Below, one piece after another: positions 5,667 through 11,824 of a stretch of DNA of 11,824 bases. The notes beneath the pieces were generated by a model. It was not told the DNA's origin and ran no database searches. It saw nothing but the letters and a program-made list of their open reading frames with translations. Made by a program: the position numbers and the translations under genes. Each line of letters begins with the position of its first letter. Within the stretch, counting starts at the first letter, position 1. This DNA is from Treponema sp. (GTDB lineage: Bacteria; Spirochaetota; Spirochaetia; Treponematales; Breznakiellaceae): positions 1 to 11,824 of the forward strand of contig JAISRD010000117.1 in assembly GCA_031273835.1 (NCBI GenBank). Reading direction: 5' to 3'.

Positions 5667-7069
5667 GGAATTACGGAGACGGAATTCCCATCGCGGCCCT
5701 GGCCGCCGGACAGGGGGCCCTGGCGTTGATCAGGACCAGCGGTCCCTCATCGGTGGATCTTTTGGCGGCGGCCTTTTCCCGTCCTGAAAAACTCAGATCC
5801 GCCCCGGGCAATACCATAGTCCACGGATGGATATGCGCCCCCGGCGTTCCCCATCAACGTATCGACGAAGTCCTTGTTTCGGTATACCGCGCCCCCAAAA
5901 GCTATACCGGGGAAGAGGGGGCCGATATCTCCTGCCACGGCGGTTCCGCCTCGGTCAAGGCGGTTCTGGAAGTCCTGCGCCGGGCGGGTTTCCAGGACGC
6001 CCTGCCCGGTGAATTTACCTTTCGAGCCTTCATGAACGGAAAGCTCGATCTGACCCAGTCGGAATCGGTGATGGAACTGGTATCGGCAAGGACCGGAGCG
6101 GGCTTTGAAAGGGCGCTGCGCAGGCTTTCCGGTTTACTGGCAAAGGAACTGGGGGAAATACGGGCCCTGCTTATGGAGGTTCTTTCCGCCGCGGAACTGT
6201 ACTTGGATTATTCGGAGGATGAAATTGCCGCTTCCCCGGAGGAATTGGAGGGAACCCTGCCCCGCCGTGAAGCGGCGGAGGAAGCCTTAAAGCGCCTCGC
6301 GGCGCTCCGCGGGGGCTATGACAGGGAACGGCTCTACCGGGAAGGGGCGCTGGCGGTGATCGCCGGAAGGCCCAACGCTGGAAAATCAAGCCTGTTTAAC
6401 CTGCTTCTCCGGGAGGATCGTTCCATTGTTACCGCCGTTCCCGGCACTACCAGGGACTGGATAGAGGCGGTTTTTTCTCTTGAGGGTATACCGCTGCGCC
6501 TTGCCGATACCGCGGGACTCCGCGAAGAGGGGACCGCCGTTGACGCGGTTGAGGCCATAGGCATGGAGCGGAGCAGGGAACTGCTGAACGGGGCGGACTG
6601 TATACTCTATGTGATTGACGGAGAAACTGGAATACTCCCCTGGGATCTGGCTTTTCTTGAAAAAGCCGAAGGGGAAAATAAAAAAGTTCTGGCAATTTGG
6701 AATAAGGCCGATATTGCTCAAGTCCCTTCTGAAAGTATTCCGGTTTTGGCGCTCAGCGCAAAGACAGGAGCGGGCGTTGAGAAACTCTGTTCCGCCCTTG
6801 CTGAACTTTTAGGGGGAAATACTTTACCGGAAATCGAAGCCCGGGACCGGGGGCAGCCGGGATTAGGCAGCGCCAGGCAGAAGGAATTGACGGATATCGC
6901 TTTCAGCGCCCTAAAGGAAGCGCTGGAAACGGCTGAAAGAGGGGAAGCCCTTGATATTATTGCTCCCCGCTTGAGGGATGCGCTTAACGCCCTTGGAGAA
7001 ATTACCGGAGAAGTTTTTACGGCGGATATTTTAGAGGCGATGTTCAGCCGTTTCTGCGTCGGAAAATAG
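5663..7069 (+). CDS. mnmE: tRNA modification GTPase MnmE (TrmE)
   Basis: MnmE works with MnmG to place the carboxymethylaminomethyl/aminomethyl group on wobble uridine 34 of certain tRNAs, using GTP, a folate one-carbon donor and FAD. At 468 residues it is full length. The N-terminal folate-binding domain is recognisable (GDGIPIAALAAGQGALALIR, PGEFTFRAFMNGKLDLTQ). An inserted G domain carries GRPNAGKSS at 235-243 (G1), PGTTRD at 260-265 (G2), DTAGLRE at 282-288 (G3), NKAD at 347-350 (G4) and SAK at 365-367 (G5). The C-terminus ends in FCVGK, with the family's catalytic cysteine at 465 in the usual C-I/V-G-K tail. The ATG overlaps the upstream PAP2 TGA, so translation is probably coupled. It is the last gene of its operon, and a hairpin at 7088-7120 follows. 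Its C-terminal half is less GC-rich than the upstream part, which is not remarkable. Confidence 0.98.
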   Translation: MRNYGDGIPIAALAAGQGALALIRTSGPSSVDLLAAAFSRPEKLRSAPGNTIVHGWICAPGVPHQRIDEVLVSVYRAPKSYTGEEGADISCHGGSASVKAVLEVLRRAGFQDALPGEFTFRAFMNGKLDLTQSESVMELVSARTGAGFERALRRLSGLLAKELGEIRALLMEVLSAAELYLDYSEDEIAASPEELEGTLPRREAAEEALKRLAALRGGYDRERLYREGALAVIAGRPNAGKSSLFNLLLREDRSIVTAVPGTTRDWIEAVFSLEGIPLRLADTAGLREEGTAVDAVEAIGMERSRELLNGADCILYVIDGETGILPWDLAFLEKAEGENKKVLAIWNKADIAQVPSESIPVLALSAKTGAGVEKLCSALAELLGGNTLPEIEARDRGQPGLGSARQKELTDIAFSALKEALETAERGEALDIIAPRLRDALNALGEITGEVFTADILEAMFSRFCVGK

Positions 7070-7087
7070 GAGAAAAGGCAAAAAAGA

Positions 7088-7120
7088 GCCCGTTACCGGA
7101 AAAACGATTTTGTAACGGGC
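7088..7120. terminator. Bidirectional terminator between mnmE and histone-like gene
   Basis: GCCCGTTAC (7088-7096) pairs perfectly with GTAACGGGC (7112-7120), extendable by an A-T pair. On the minus strand the stem is followed by TCTTTTTT, a good Rho-independent terminator for the histone-like gene, whose stop codon is only 7 nt away. On the plus strand the tail is TTAATTA, so termination of mnmE transcripts is probably weaker. Confidence 0.85.
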
Positions 7121-7127
7121 TTAATTA

Positions 7128-7616
7128 TCAAAAGAAAGGAAAGGAGGAAGCGGGTTCGGCGGGTATTTCGACCGGTTGTTTTACAGGCTTCTTCACAGCG
7201 GGTTTCCTGCCGGCGGCAGCTTTTTTAGCCGTTGTTTTAGCGGTAGGTTTCTTCACGGCAGCCTTTTTGTCGGCTGTCTTTGCGGCGGGTTTCTTGGCGG
7301 CTGCTTTCTTTACTGTTGTTTTGGCTGTGAGCTTCTTAGCGGCTGTTTTTTTGTCGTCCGCTTTTTTAAGGGCGGTCTTCTTTACCGCCGCAGCCGCTTT
7401 TTTAGGCGCGGCTTTCTTCACCGCGGGTTTTTTTACAGCCGCTGCGGTAGTTTTCTTTACCGCGGGTTTTTTTGCGGCCGCCGCGGCTGTTTTTTTAACC
7501 GTAGTTTTTTTCACCGCCGCCGCGGTAGTTTTCTTTACCGCGGGTTTTTTTGCCGCTACTGCGGTAGTTTTTTTCACTGCGGGCTTTTTAGCAGTTTTCG
7601 CTTTAACTTCAGGCAT
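7128..7616 (-). CDS. Histone H1-like Lys/Ala-rich DNA-binding protein
   Basis: This 162-residue protein is almost entirely Lys, Ala, Thr, Val and Pro in repeats of the type KKPAVKKTTAAAV, like the C-terminal tail of eukaryotic histone H1 and the bacterial H1-like proteins of treponemes, chlamydiae and Bordetella. Such proteins bind DNA non-specifically through lysines and help compact the nucleoid. There is no globular domain, no tryptophan, and a different non-basic end (EIPAEPASSFPFF). The start at 7616 is chosen because AAGGAG (7631-7626) lies 9 nt upstream and MPEVKAK begins the low-complexity region; an in-frame start at 7679 would add an AT-encoded leader covering the promoter and this ribosome site. 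It has its own promoter and a strong terminator, so it is a single-gene unit. Repeat number is expected to vary between strains. The hydrophobic FF-rich ORF on the other strand is its shadow. Confidence 0.92.
   Translation of the reverse strand: MPEVKAKTAKKPAVKKTTAVAAKKPAVKKTTAAAVKKTTVKKTAAAAAKKPAVKKTTAAAVKKPAVKKAAPKKAAAAVKKTALKKADDKKTAAKKLTAKTTVKKAAAKKPAAKTADKKAAVKKPTAKTTAKKAAAGRKPAVKKPVKQPVEIPAEPASSFPFF
7444..7553 (-). repeat. Internal direct repeat in histone-like gene
   Basis: A 32-bp sequence at 7444-7475 recurs without mismatch at 7522-7553, offset by 78 bp, which is exactly 26 codons. Both copies encode a KKPAVKKTTA-type unit. Identity at the DNA level, where synonymous changes would be free, points to recent duplication or unequal recombination. 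Confidence 0.85.
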
Positions 7617-7650
7617 CAGATAACACTCCTTATAATAATAATTAATTCTA

Positions 7651-7679
7651 ACTATATAACGGCTTTTAGAAAACTGCAA
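7651..7679 (-). promoter_or_regulatory. Promoter of histone-like gene with AT-rich upstream tract
   Basis: On the minus strand TTGCAG (7679-7674) and TATAGT (7656-7651) are 17 nt apart. Transcription from about 7644 gives a leader of roughly 28 nt that contains the AAGGAG site. A run of A/T tracts at about 7695-7722 lies upstream of the -35 and could act as an UP-element or a bend. Confidence 0.7.
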
Positions 7680-7788
7680 TAGAATAATCTGCGCAAAAAA
7701 TATTTTTTTTTATTTTTATTTTACAGCGGCGGTACGTAAGTATTCACCGCTCTGCCATTACCGAAAAAACACGCTCAATATGGGGCGG

Positions 7789-8916
7789 CTATTTTTCCCC
7801 GATCCAGGCCTTTGCTATCGGGTCATCCGGTTCCAGTTCCAGGACGGTGCGGAAAAAGGCCGCCGCCTCGTCGTCCCGGCCCTGTTTGAGGGCCAGGATA
7901 CCCATATTGCTGATAAACCTGATATTATCCGGTTCTTTGTACAGGGCCTTTACCAGGAGGCGGCGGGCTTCGTCAAAACAGTTGAGTTCCATGCGGCATA
8001 TTGCCAGTTCGTTCAGTGCGTCGGCGTTGGCAGCGCCCAATTCCAGGGCCTTTTCAAAACAGGCCGCCCCGTCTTCCCAGCGCCCCAGCCGGCGCAGTCC
8101 CCAGCCCAGGAGGAACCAGCCGTTTCCCGCGCCGGGCTGCCGTTCCAGAAAGTCCCTTGCCTTAAGTATACCCTGCTCTTCCTCACCCCTCCGTATCAGA
8201 TCCAGGGCTTCCTTAAAACTTTCATTGTCCAGGCTGTTCTTCCGTATTTCATCAAGCAGTTCTCCGGCCTTGGAATATTTTTCGGCGCTCTCCGGGTCGT
8301 TCCCGCTTTCCCCCTCAAGGTAGGCGGCAAAACAGTCCGCGGCCCGGCCGTAGTCGGAGCTCCGGTGGTAAAAGAGACCGGCGTAAAAGAGGGTGTCGGG
8401 CAGGGGAGATGCCAGGGCGCTTTCATAGGCGGACTCGGCATCTTCGGCCGCCCTGACGTATTCATCGGCGGCGGGTCCTCCTCCCCCGGCTCTGTTTTTA
8501 AGGGAAAAGGCGTATTCCTCCAATACAAGGGCCCTGTTGAGGAGCAGCAGCGGCCGGCGGGGGCAGAGGCCCTCCAGGAGGGAAAGGATATCCAGCGCTG
8601 TTTTATGGTCGCCGTTTTTTGCCTTGAGTATCGCCGCTTCGGTAAGTTCGTTGAATATACCCGGCTTGATCTCCGCAGCGAGGTTCCGGTAATAAGCGGC
8701 GTGTCCGCCCCCGGGATTTTCCGCCAGTTCCCAGAGTATCCCCGAAAGGATCATTTCCCCGTTAAGGTCCTCCGCCTTGAATTCCCCGCTTCCCGGGGGA
8801 AGTTCCACGGGAAGGGGTATGGCGGGATCAAAGTGGAAACAGCGGACGTCGTGGTTCTCCCCGGCGCCGAGGCTGTCCCCCGGCAGGGTGATAAAGATAC
8901 GTTTCCCCGGTTTCAC
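7789..8916 (-). CDS. Tetratricopeptide-repeat protein downstream of pilZ
   Basis: This 375-residue protein has no signal peptide or membrane segment and is probably cytoplasmic. Its C-terminal third contains three consecutive TPRs (about 264-297, 298-331, 332-365; for example GWGLRRLGRWEDGAACFEKALELG and ILALKQGRDDEAAAFFRTVLELEP). A weaker helical repeat lies around 176-200 (YAGLFYHRSSDYGRAADCFAAYL). The first 85 residues (IFITLPGDSLGAGENHDVR) do not match a domain I recognise; they could be a separate small fold. TPRs hold partner proteins, so an adaptor role is likely. It begins with GTG one nucleotide after the pilZ stop (TAA A GTG) without a clear Shine-Dalgarno, so translation probably depends on pilZ, and the two proteins may work together. 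No terminator with a T-run is visible after it. Confidence 0.85.
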   Translation of the reverse strand: MKPGKRIFITLPGDSLGAGENHDVRCFHFDPAIPLPVELPPGSGEFKAEDLNGEMILSGILWELAENPGGGHAAYYRNLAAEIKPGIFNELTEAAILKAKNGDHKTALDILSLLEGLCPRRPLLLLNRALVLEEYAFSLKNRAGGGGPAADEYVRAAEDAESAYESALASPLPDTLFYAGLFYHRSSDYGRAADCFAAYLEGESGNDPESAEKYSKAGELLDEIRKNSLDNESFKEALDLIRRGEEEQGILKARDFLERQPGAGNGWFLLGWGLRRLGRWEDGAACFEKALELGAANADALNELAICRMELNCFDEARRLLVKALYKEPDNIRFISNMGILALKQGRDDEAAAFFRTVLELEPDDPIAKAWIGEK

Positions 8917-8917
8917 T

Positions 8918-9874
8918 TTAGCCGGACCCCGCCGGGCCGGGCGTTTCGGCCCCCTGGGGCGCGGCGGACGCTCCAGCCTCTTGCGGCGTACCGGGCGCTG
9001 CGGCCCCTTGGGTCGTGGCGGGTATTTTTGCCGTAACGGGGGCTTCCGCGGGTTTGCTTCCCGCTTCTTTAATCGTAAAAGAGAACTGATTCAAATAATC
9101 GTTGATCCTCATTTTATAACCCATGGGGATAAGGGTTGTGTCAAACTGCATGGCCAGGGCGATAAGCTCCTTACGGCCCTCGACCTCTTCGGTCCGGATA
9201 AAGGAACCCCGCACCAGGAAGCTTTCCCGGGGGTCGTCAAAATCAATGCGCAGCGCCGCTTCCCGGTTTACGAGGAATTTCTCCACCCCCATCATGATAA
9301 GCTTGCACCCGGAGAAGGAAAGGTCCCTGAGTATGCAGCGCCGGGGAACGCTCTGAATAAAAGCGGCGGTTTCCTTTGCCAAAAGCTTAAGCCGGCGGAG
9401 CGATTCTACGGTGAGTAATATGCGTTCGTCCTTCCGTTTGGTGGAATTGATATTGGCATCCAGCACCCGGCCTATGATTTCGATGAGGTCATCCGGGGGA
9501 CGCTGGGTAAACTGGAGCGTAAAAATCGCCGTTTCCTTGGATCCCCCGTAGGGGCTGTAGCCCGTCGAACGGGCCGCGGTAAAGAAGGTAAGGGGCGTAT
9601 CCGATTCGGAATTTTTAAAACAAAAACGGAGGCTTACCATATTGTTGGCCTGCTGGAGTTTTTGAATCAGAGCGGACCGGGTATTGACAACCACCCTGGC
9701 CCCCTGGAAAGAGGTGGAGTAGATCACACAGGGCCAAAAATCACCGACGCATTTAAGATGAACCTGTTGGGTAATAAGTCCTGTTACTTGAATGATCTCC
9801 TTGGTAAAGGTTACGTCTATGGACTTAAAGCGCTCATAGTACGCGGCGATTTTTTGACTGGTTACTAAGGCCAT
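8918..9874 (-). CDS. PilZ-domain c-di-GMP receptor (PlzA-like)
   Basis: This 318-residue protein is a likely cyclic-di-GMP effector. The PilZ signature is complete: R147-K-D-E-R151 (RxxxR) followed by D184-L-S-F-S-G189 (DxSxxG), within a beta-rich region to about 248 (LRIDF, FLVRGSFIR, ELIALAMQFD). The preceding 140 residues form a second beta-rich domain, an arrangement like Borrelia PlzA and Treponema PilZ proteins, where an N-terminal PilZ-like domain precedes the ligand-binding one. These proteins affect motility and virulence-related gene control. After residue 272 there is a flexible Pro/Ala/Gly tail (repeats around GAAAPGTPQEAGASAAPQGA) not needed for the fold. There is no signal peptide. 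The promoter's -10 lies 8 nt before the ATG, predicting a nearly leaderless mRNA. It is first gene of an operon with the TPR protein. Confidence 0.9.
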   Translation of the reverse strand: MALVTSQKIAAYYERFKSIDVTFTKEIIQVTGLITQQVHLKCVGDFWPCVIYSTSFQGARVVVNTRSALIQKLQQANNMVSLRFCFKNSESDTPLTFFTAARSTGYSPYGGSKETAIFTLQFTQRPPDDLIEIIGRVLDANINSTKRKDERILLTVESLRRLKLLAKETAAFIQSVPRRCILRDLSFSGCKLIMMGVEKFLVNREAALRIDFDDPRESFLVRGSFIRTEEVEGRKELIALAMQFDTTLIPMGYKMRINDYLNQFSFTIKEAGSKPAEAPVTAKIPATTQGAAAPGTPQEAGASAAPQGAETPGPAGSG

Positions 9875-9882
9875 CTTTCCCT

Positions 9883-9911
9883 ATAATAAAGCGCTTTTCA
9901 CCGGAAGTCAA
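9883..9911 (-). promoter_or_regulatory. Sigma70-type promoter for pilZ-TPR operon
   Basis: On the minus strand TTGACT (9911-9906) and TATTAT (9888-9883) are separated by 17 nt, a near-consensus pair. Only 8 nt lie between the -10 box and the ATG at 9874, so the transcript would have a 0-3 nt leader, and the purine-rich GGGAAAG just before the ATG would mostly not be transcribed. Confidence 0.78.
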
Positions 9912-9923
9912 TTCAACTATACT
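9895..9923 (+). promoter_or_regulatory. Candidate promoter for the 9939 gene
   Basis: TTTTCA (9895-9900) and TATACT (9918-9923) are 17 nt apart on the plus strand and overlap the pilZ promoter. The start near 9930 gives a leader of about 9 nt with no evident Shine-Dalgarno. The -35 matches consensus only partly. Confidence 0.5.
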
Positions 9924-9938
9924 GAAAATCAGAATTAG

Positions 9939-10517
9939 ATGGCCGTAAAAAAATCTACCTTCAAGGACCTCCTGTTAGACCGTTTTTCCGGTATTTGGCA
10001 GCTTCTTTCGGAAACCACCCGGTTTTTAAGCAGAACCCCCCTCTTCGGCGCTTATGAAAGCCAGCTCCGCCAATGGCGCCATGAATTGCAGTCCGCCGGG
10101 CGGGACGCCGAACTTATACGCCGGATCAGGGGGGAATTGACGGAGCTCCGTAAATCCCTGCGGCTTCAGGGCTATGATTTAAGCCTGGCGAAACAGCGGC
10201 TTGTCTTTGAAGGTTTCCGGAACGACGCTTCCCTGGGCGAGGGTTTTAGGCGGGTGGTACTCTTTTTGGGGGACAATGATCTGTACTGGCTTGCCGGGGA
10301 TGACAACCACATAACCCTGGCGGAACTCCTGGAACGGCAGCTTGAAAGGCTGCGCGTCCCCCTCAGGTCCAAGCATTACCTCTGGTACAAACGGCGGGGC
10401 AATGATCTTGTCCTGTCCGGCTCCGATACGGAGATGAAGGAGGATTTTGAAAGGCTTAAGGCCACCGGCGAAGCGAATAATCTTATCCTTTTAGGCAAGC
10501 TCAAGGGGCTGAACTAA
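9939..10517 (+). CDS. Hypothetical charged, helical protein divergent from pilZ
   Basis: I do not recognise this 192-residue protein. It has no signal peptide or membrane segment. Its first 90 residues are rich in Arg, Glu and Leu with heptad-like spacing (ESQLRQWRHELQ, LIRRIRGELTELRKSLRLQG, LSLAKQRL), suggesting a helical or coiled-coil region. The second half is more globular (VVLFLGDNDLYWLAGDDN, YLWYKRRGNDLVLSGSD). It is a stand-alone gene facing away from the pilZ-TPR operon and sharing its promoter region, so co-regulation with c-di-GMP signalling is possible but unproven. Codon usage and GC content match the neighbours. The ATG at 9939 is the first plausible start, placed a few bases after the predicted transcription start. 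Confidence is good that it is coding, low on its role. Confidence 0.82.
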   Translation: MAVKKSTFKDLLLDRFSGIWQLLSETTRFLSRTPLFGAYESQLRQWRHELQSAGRDAELIRRIRGELTELRKSLRLQGYDLSLAKQRLVFEGFRNDASLGEGFRRVVLFLGDNDLYWLAGDDNHITLAELLERQLERLRVPLRSKHYLWYKRRGNDLVLSGSDTEMKEDFERLKATGEANNLILLGKLKGLN

Positions 10518-10522
10518 GCCCC
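10505..10522 (+). terminator. Short hairpin overlapping a stop codon
   Basis: GGGGCT (10505-10510) can pair with AGCCCC (10517-10522) around a 6-nt loop that includes the TAA stop of the 9939 gene. No T-run follows on either strand, so it is a weak terminator candidate at the convergent junction with the transglutaminase-like gene. Confidence 0.3.
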
Positions 10523-10546
10523 GCTTCCCCCTGCAAAGAAAAGCCC

Positions 10547-11815
10547 TTACTCAAACATAACGGCCAGCCACTTGCTTATCTCACTGACCCCCTCTCCGAT
10601 AAGGCCCAGGGAAACCTGGGCCGTTGTTTCCGCCACGAGCCACCTGGTCTCACCGCCGTCTTCCCGCTTTACGGGGAAACGGGCGCCGCCGCCCCCCAGG
10701 TCGGCCAATCCCATGGCGTGGCTGTAATCCCTGGAAACCATCATCGCCGCGGGGATACCCGCGTGTTCCAGGATTAACGCCCAAAGCATGGCCCGGCTGT
10801 CGCAGTCCCCCCGGCCTTCCTGGACCGCGCTGACCAGGTTCACAAAATCACTGCCCATAAGGTCCCGCTCATAGCTAAAACCCTGAACCCATTGCAGGGC
10901 TTTTTCGGCGATCCTCCGGGCCTCCGCGTCCCGGGAACCCAGGGCTTTTTCCGCTTCGGCGGCGCTGGGGGTTTTTTCTTCCGCGCCGGGCAGCAGGTCC
11001 GGCCCGTCAAGGGCCGGAAGGTTCCACTGCCGTTCCAGAATAAAGGCCGCATTGGTAAGCCGGTCAAAGGCGTCCCGGTATATGGCCCGGTAAAAACGCC
11101 GCCATGCTTCCTGCCAGCGGGGAGACGAAAGATAGCGCTTGAGGACCTCGAATTCCCTGTCCACCAGGGCCTGGGCCGCCTCCGCGTCCCCCCGCCGGAA
11201 ATAGGCCTTCGCTTCGGTCCCGTAAAGGCTTTTAAGGGTCCATTCGCCCGGGGGGTACTTAAAGGCCGTCCAGGGCCCTGGAAGACGGCGGTCCCCTTCG
11301 CCTGTGGAAAAGGAATCCAGACAGGAAAGATGGAGGCCCGTATCTTCCCGGTTAGGGCCGTAGGCCATGGCAAAGAGCAGGGGCGGCGTTTTTGTCTCAC
11401 CCGGAGGACGGTCCAGCTCTATACACAGGGCCCAGCCGGTGTAGGAGGAATTACGCTGCCGGGGATTGGGAAAGCTGAGTTCCATGAAAAGGGCTTTTTT
11501 CCCGTAATAGTCAAAGGAACTCTTCCGACCCGAATTTGATAGTTTTTTTTCAAGCTCCCCCGCCAGGGCCTCCACCGAGAGGGCGGTTTTTCCCGTATGA
11601 ACCGACAGGTCCAGAAAGGTCCCGAAGGGCGAACGAAAGGAAAACTGATTTTTAGCGTCCCCGCCGCTTAAGGCGTATTCTTCAGGCGGGTCCATACGGA
11701 AACCCCAGGTGGGGGAATAGAGGGGTTCCGCCCCGGAATGAAGGGGGCCCCGGAGCAGGAAAACCCAGAGCAGGAAAGCCCGGAACAGAAAGCGGGGGAA
11801 ATTCACTCTTATCAT
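10547..11815 (-). CDS. Exported transglutaminase-like (cysteine-protease fold) protein
   Basis: This 422-residue protein begins with a basic region and a hydrophobic segment (about 8-28, FLFRAFLLWVFLLRG) that should direct export. The C-terminal part has a transglutaminase-like core: Cys338 in GRGDCDSRAMLW, His366 in DYSHAMGLAD, and an acidic residue in LVAETTAQVSLG (Glu396), where this superfamily often has Asp. These proteins act as peptidases, peptidoglycan- or protein-modifying enzymes, or inactive binding modules. The N-terminal half (30-240) is a separate region (WGFRMDPPEEYALSGGD..., FGTFLDLSVHTGKTALSVEALA) that I do not recognise; its start resembles extracytoplasmic binding folds. 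The ATG at 11815 is 9 nt from the window edge, so its promoter and ribosome site are not visible, and a GTG at 11806 is an alternative. It converges with the 9939 gene, 29 bp apart. Confidence 0.82.
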   Translation of the reverse strand: MIRVNFPRFLFRAFLLWVFLLRGPLHSGAEPLYSPTWGFRMDPPEEYALSGGDAKNQFSFRSPFGTFLDLSVHTGKTALSVEALAGELEKKLSNSGRKSSFDYYGKKALFMELSFPNPRQRNSSYTGWALCIELDRPPGETKTPPLLFAMAYGPNREDTGLHLSCLDSFSTGEGDRRLPGPWTAFKYPPGEWTLKSLYGTEAKAYFRRGDAEAAQALVDREFEVLKRYLSSPRWQEAWRRFYRAIYRDAFDRLTNAAFILERQWNLPALDGPDLLPGAEEKTPSAAEAEKALGSRDAEARRIAEKALQWVQGFSYERDLMGSDFVNLVSAVQEGRGDCDSRAMLWALILEHAGIPAAMMVSRDYSHAMGLADLGGGGARFPVKREDGGETRWLVAETTAQVSLGLIGEGVSEISKWLAVMFE

Positions 11816-11824
11816 AGTATCAAT

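Noticed and set aside
7200..7600. Repetitive tract that could suggest a CRISPR or tandem array
   Set aside because: Repeats are coding, irregular in spacing and explained by Lys/Ala-rich protein repeats; there are no unique spacers.
7617..7679. Upstream start of the histone-like gene adding 21 residues
   Set aside because: The added part covers the -10 box and the AAGGAG site, so it cannot be translated from the visible promoter.
7729..7750. Possible terminator GCGGT...ACCGC after the TPR gene
   Set aside because: Stem of only 5 bp with a 12-nt loop and an A-rich rather than T-rich tail on the minus strand.
7780..9036. 418-codon plus-strand ORF opposite the TPR and PilZ genes
   Set aside because: It is a shadow of the GC-rich minus-strand genes, crosses their junction, and has no domain signature or ribosome site; the minus-strand TPR and PilZ motifs are unmistakable.

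Overview
The window looks like chromosome of a GC-rich treponeme (Spirochaetota), probably of the termite-gut Treponema type. I infer this from gene content: a PlzA-like PilZ protein, a Lys/Ala-rich histone H1-like protein, a formylglycine-enzyme-fold protein, a transglutaminase-like exported protein, and remnants of a small-protein family I associate with gut treponemes. The assignment is from memory of protein families, not from a search.

Layout. (1) Positions 1-478, minus strand: the 5' ribozyme part of a class C group II intron, with the first 14 codons of its reverse transcriptase running off the left edge. Its 5' splice site lies 6 nt after a 10-bp GC-rich terminator-type hairpin (485-510), and the intron carries a 6-nt match able to pair with the exon (EBS1/IBS1). 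(2) Positions 566-1333, minus: two decayed genes with several frame changes and an in-frame TAG. (3) Positions 1336-3893, minus: the tightly packed operon alr (alanine racemase) - clpP-like protease - FGE/SUMF1-fold exported protein. The hairpin at 485-510 was probably its distal terminator. (4) Positions 3947-7069, plus: a divergent operon of lipoprotein - PAP2 lipid phosphatase - mnmE (tRNA modification GTPase), joined by 1-nt spacing and an ATGA overlap. (5) Positions 7088-7120: a terminator hairpin between the convergent mnmE and histone-like genes; its T-run is on the minus strand. (6) Positions 7128-7616, minus: histone H1-like protein with its own promoter. (7) Positions 7789-9874, minus: two-gene operon, PilZ c-di-GMP receptor then TPR protein. 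(8) Positions 9939-10517, plus: unrecognised coiled-coil-prone protein, divergent from pilZ. (9) Positions 10547-11815, minus: exported transglutaminase-like protein.

How the genes fit together: alr and the PAP2 phosphatase both point to peptidoglycan or lipid-carrier supply; ClpP and mnmE are housekeeping; PilZ-TPR suggests c-di-GMP signalling. Both divergent pairs (alr/lipoprotein and pilZ/9939 gene) share overlapping antiparallel promoters with 17-bp spacers. In each pair the minus-strand -10 box lies only 6-8 nt from the ATG, which predicts leaderless or nearly leaderless mRNAs. I found no CRISPR array, tRNA, rRNA or prophage. The most unusual structure is the intron inserted at a terminator next to eroding genes; I do not see a clearly new multi-gene system.
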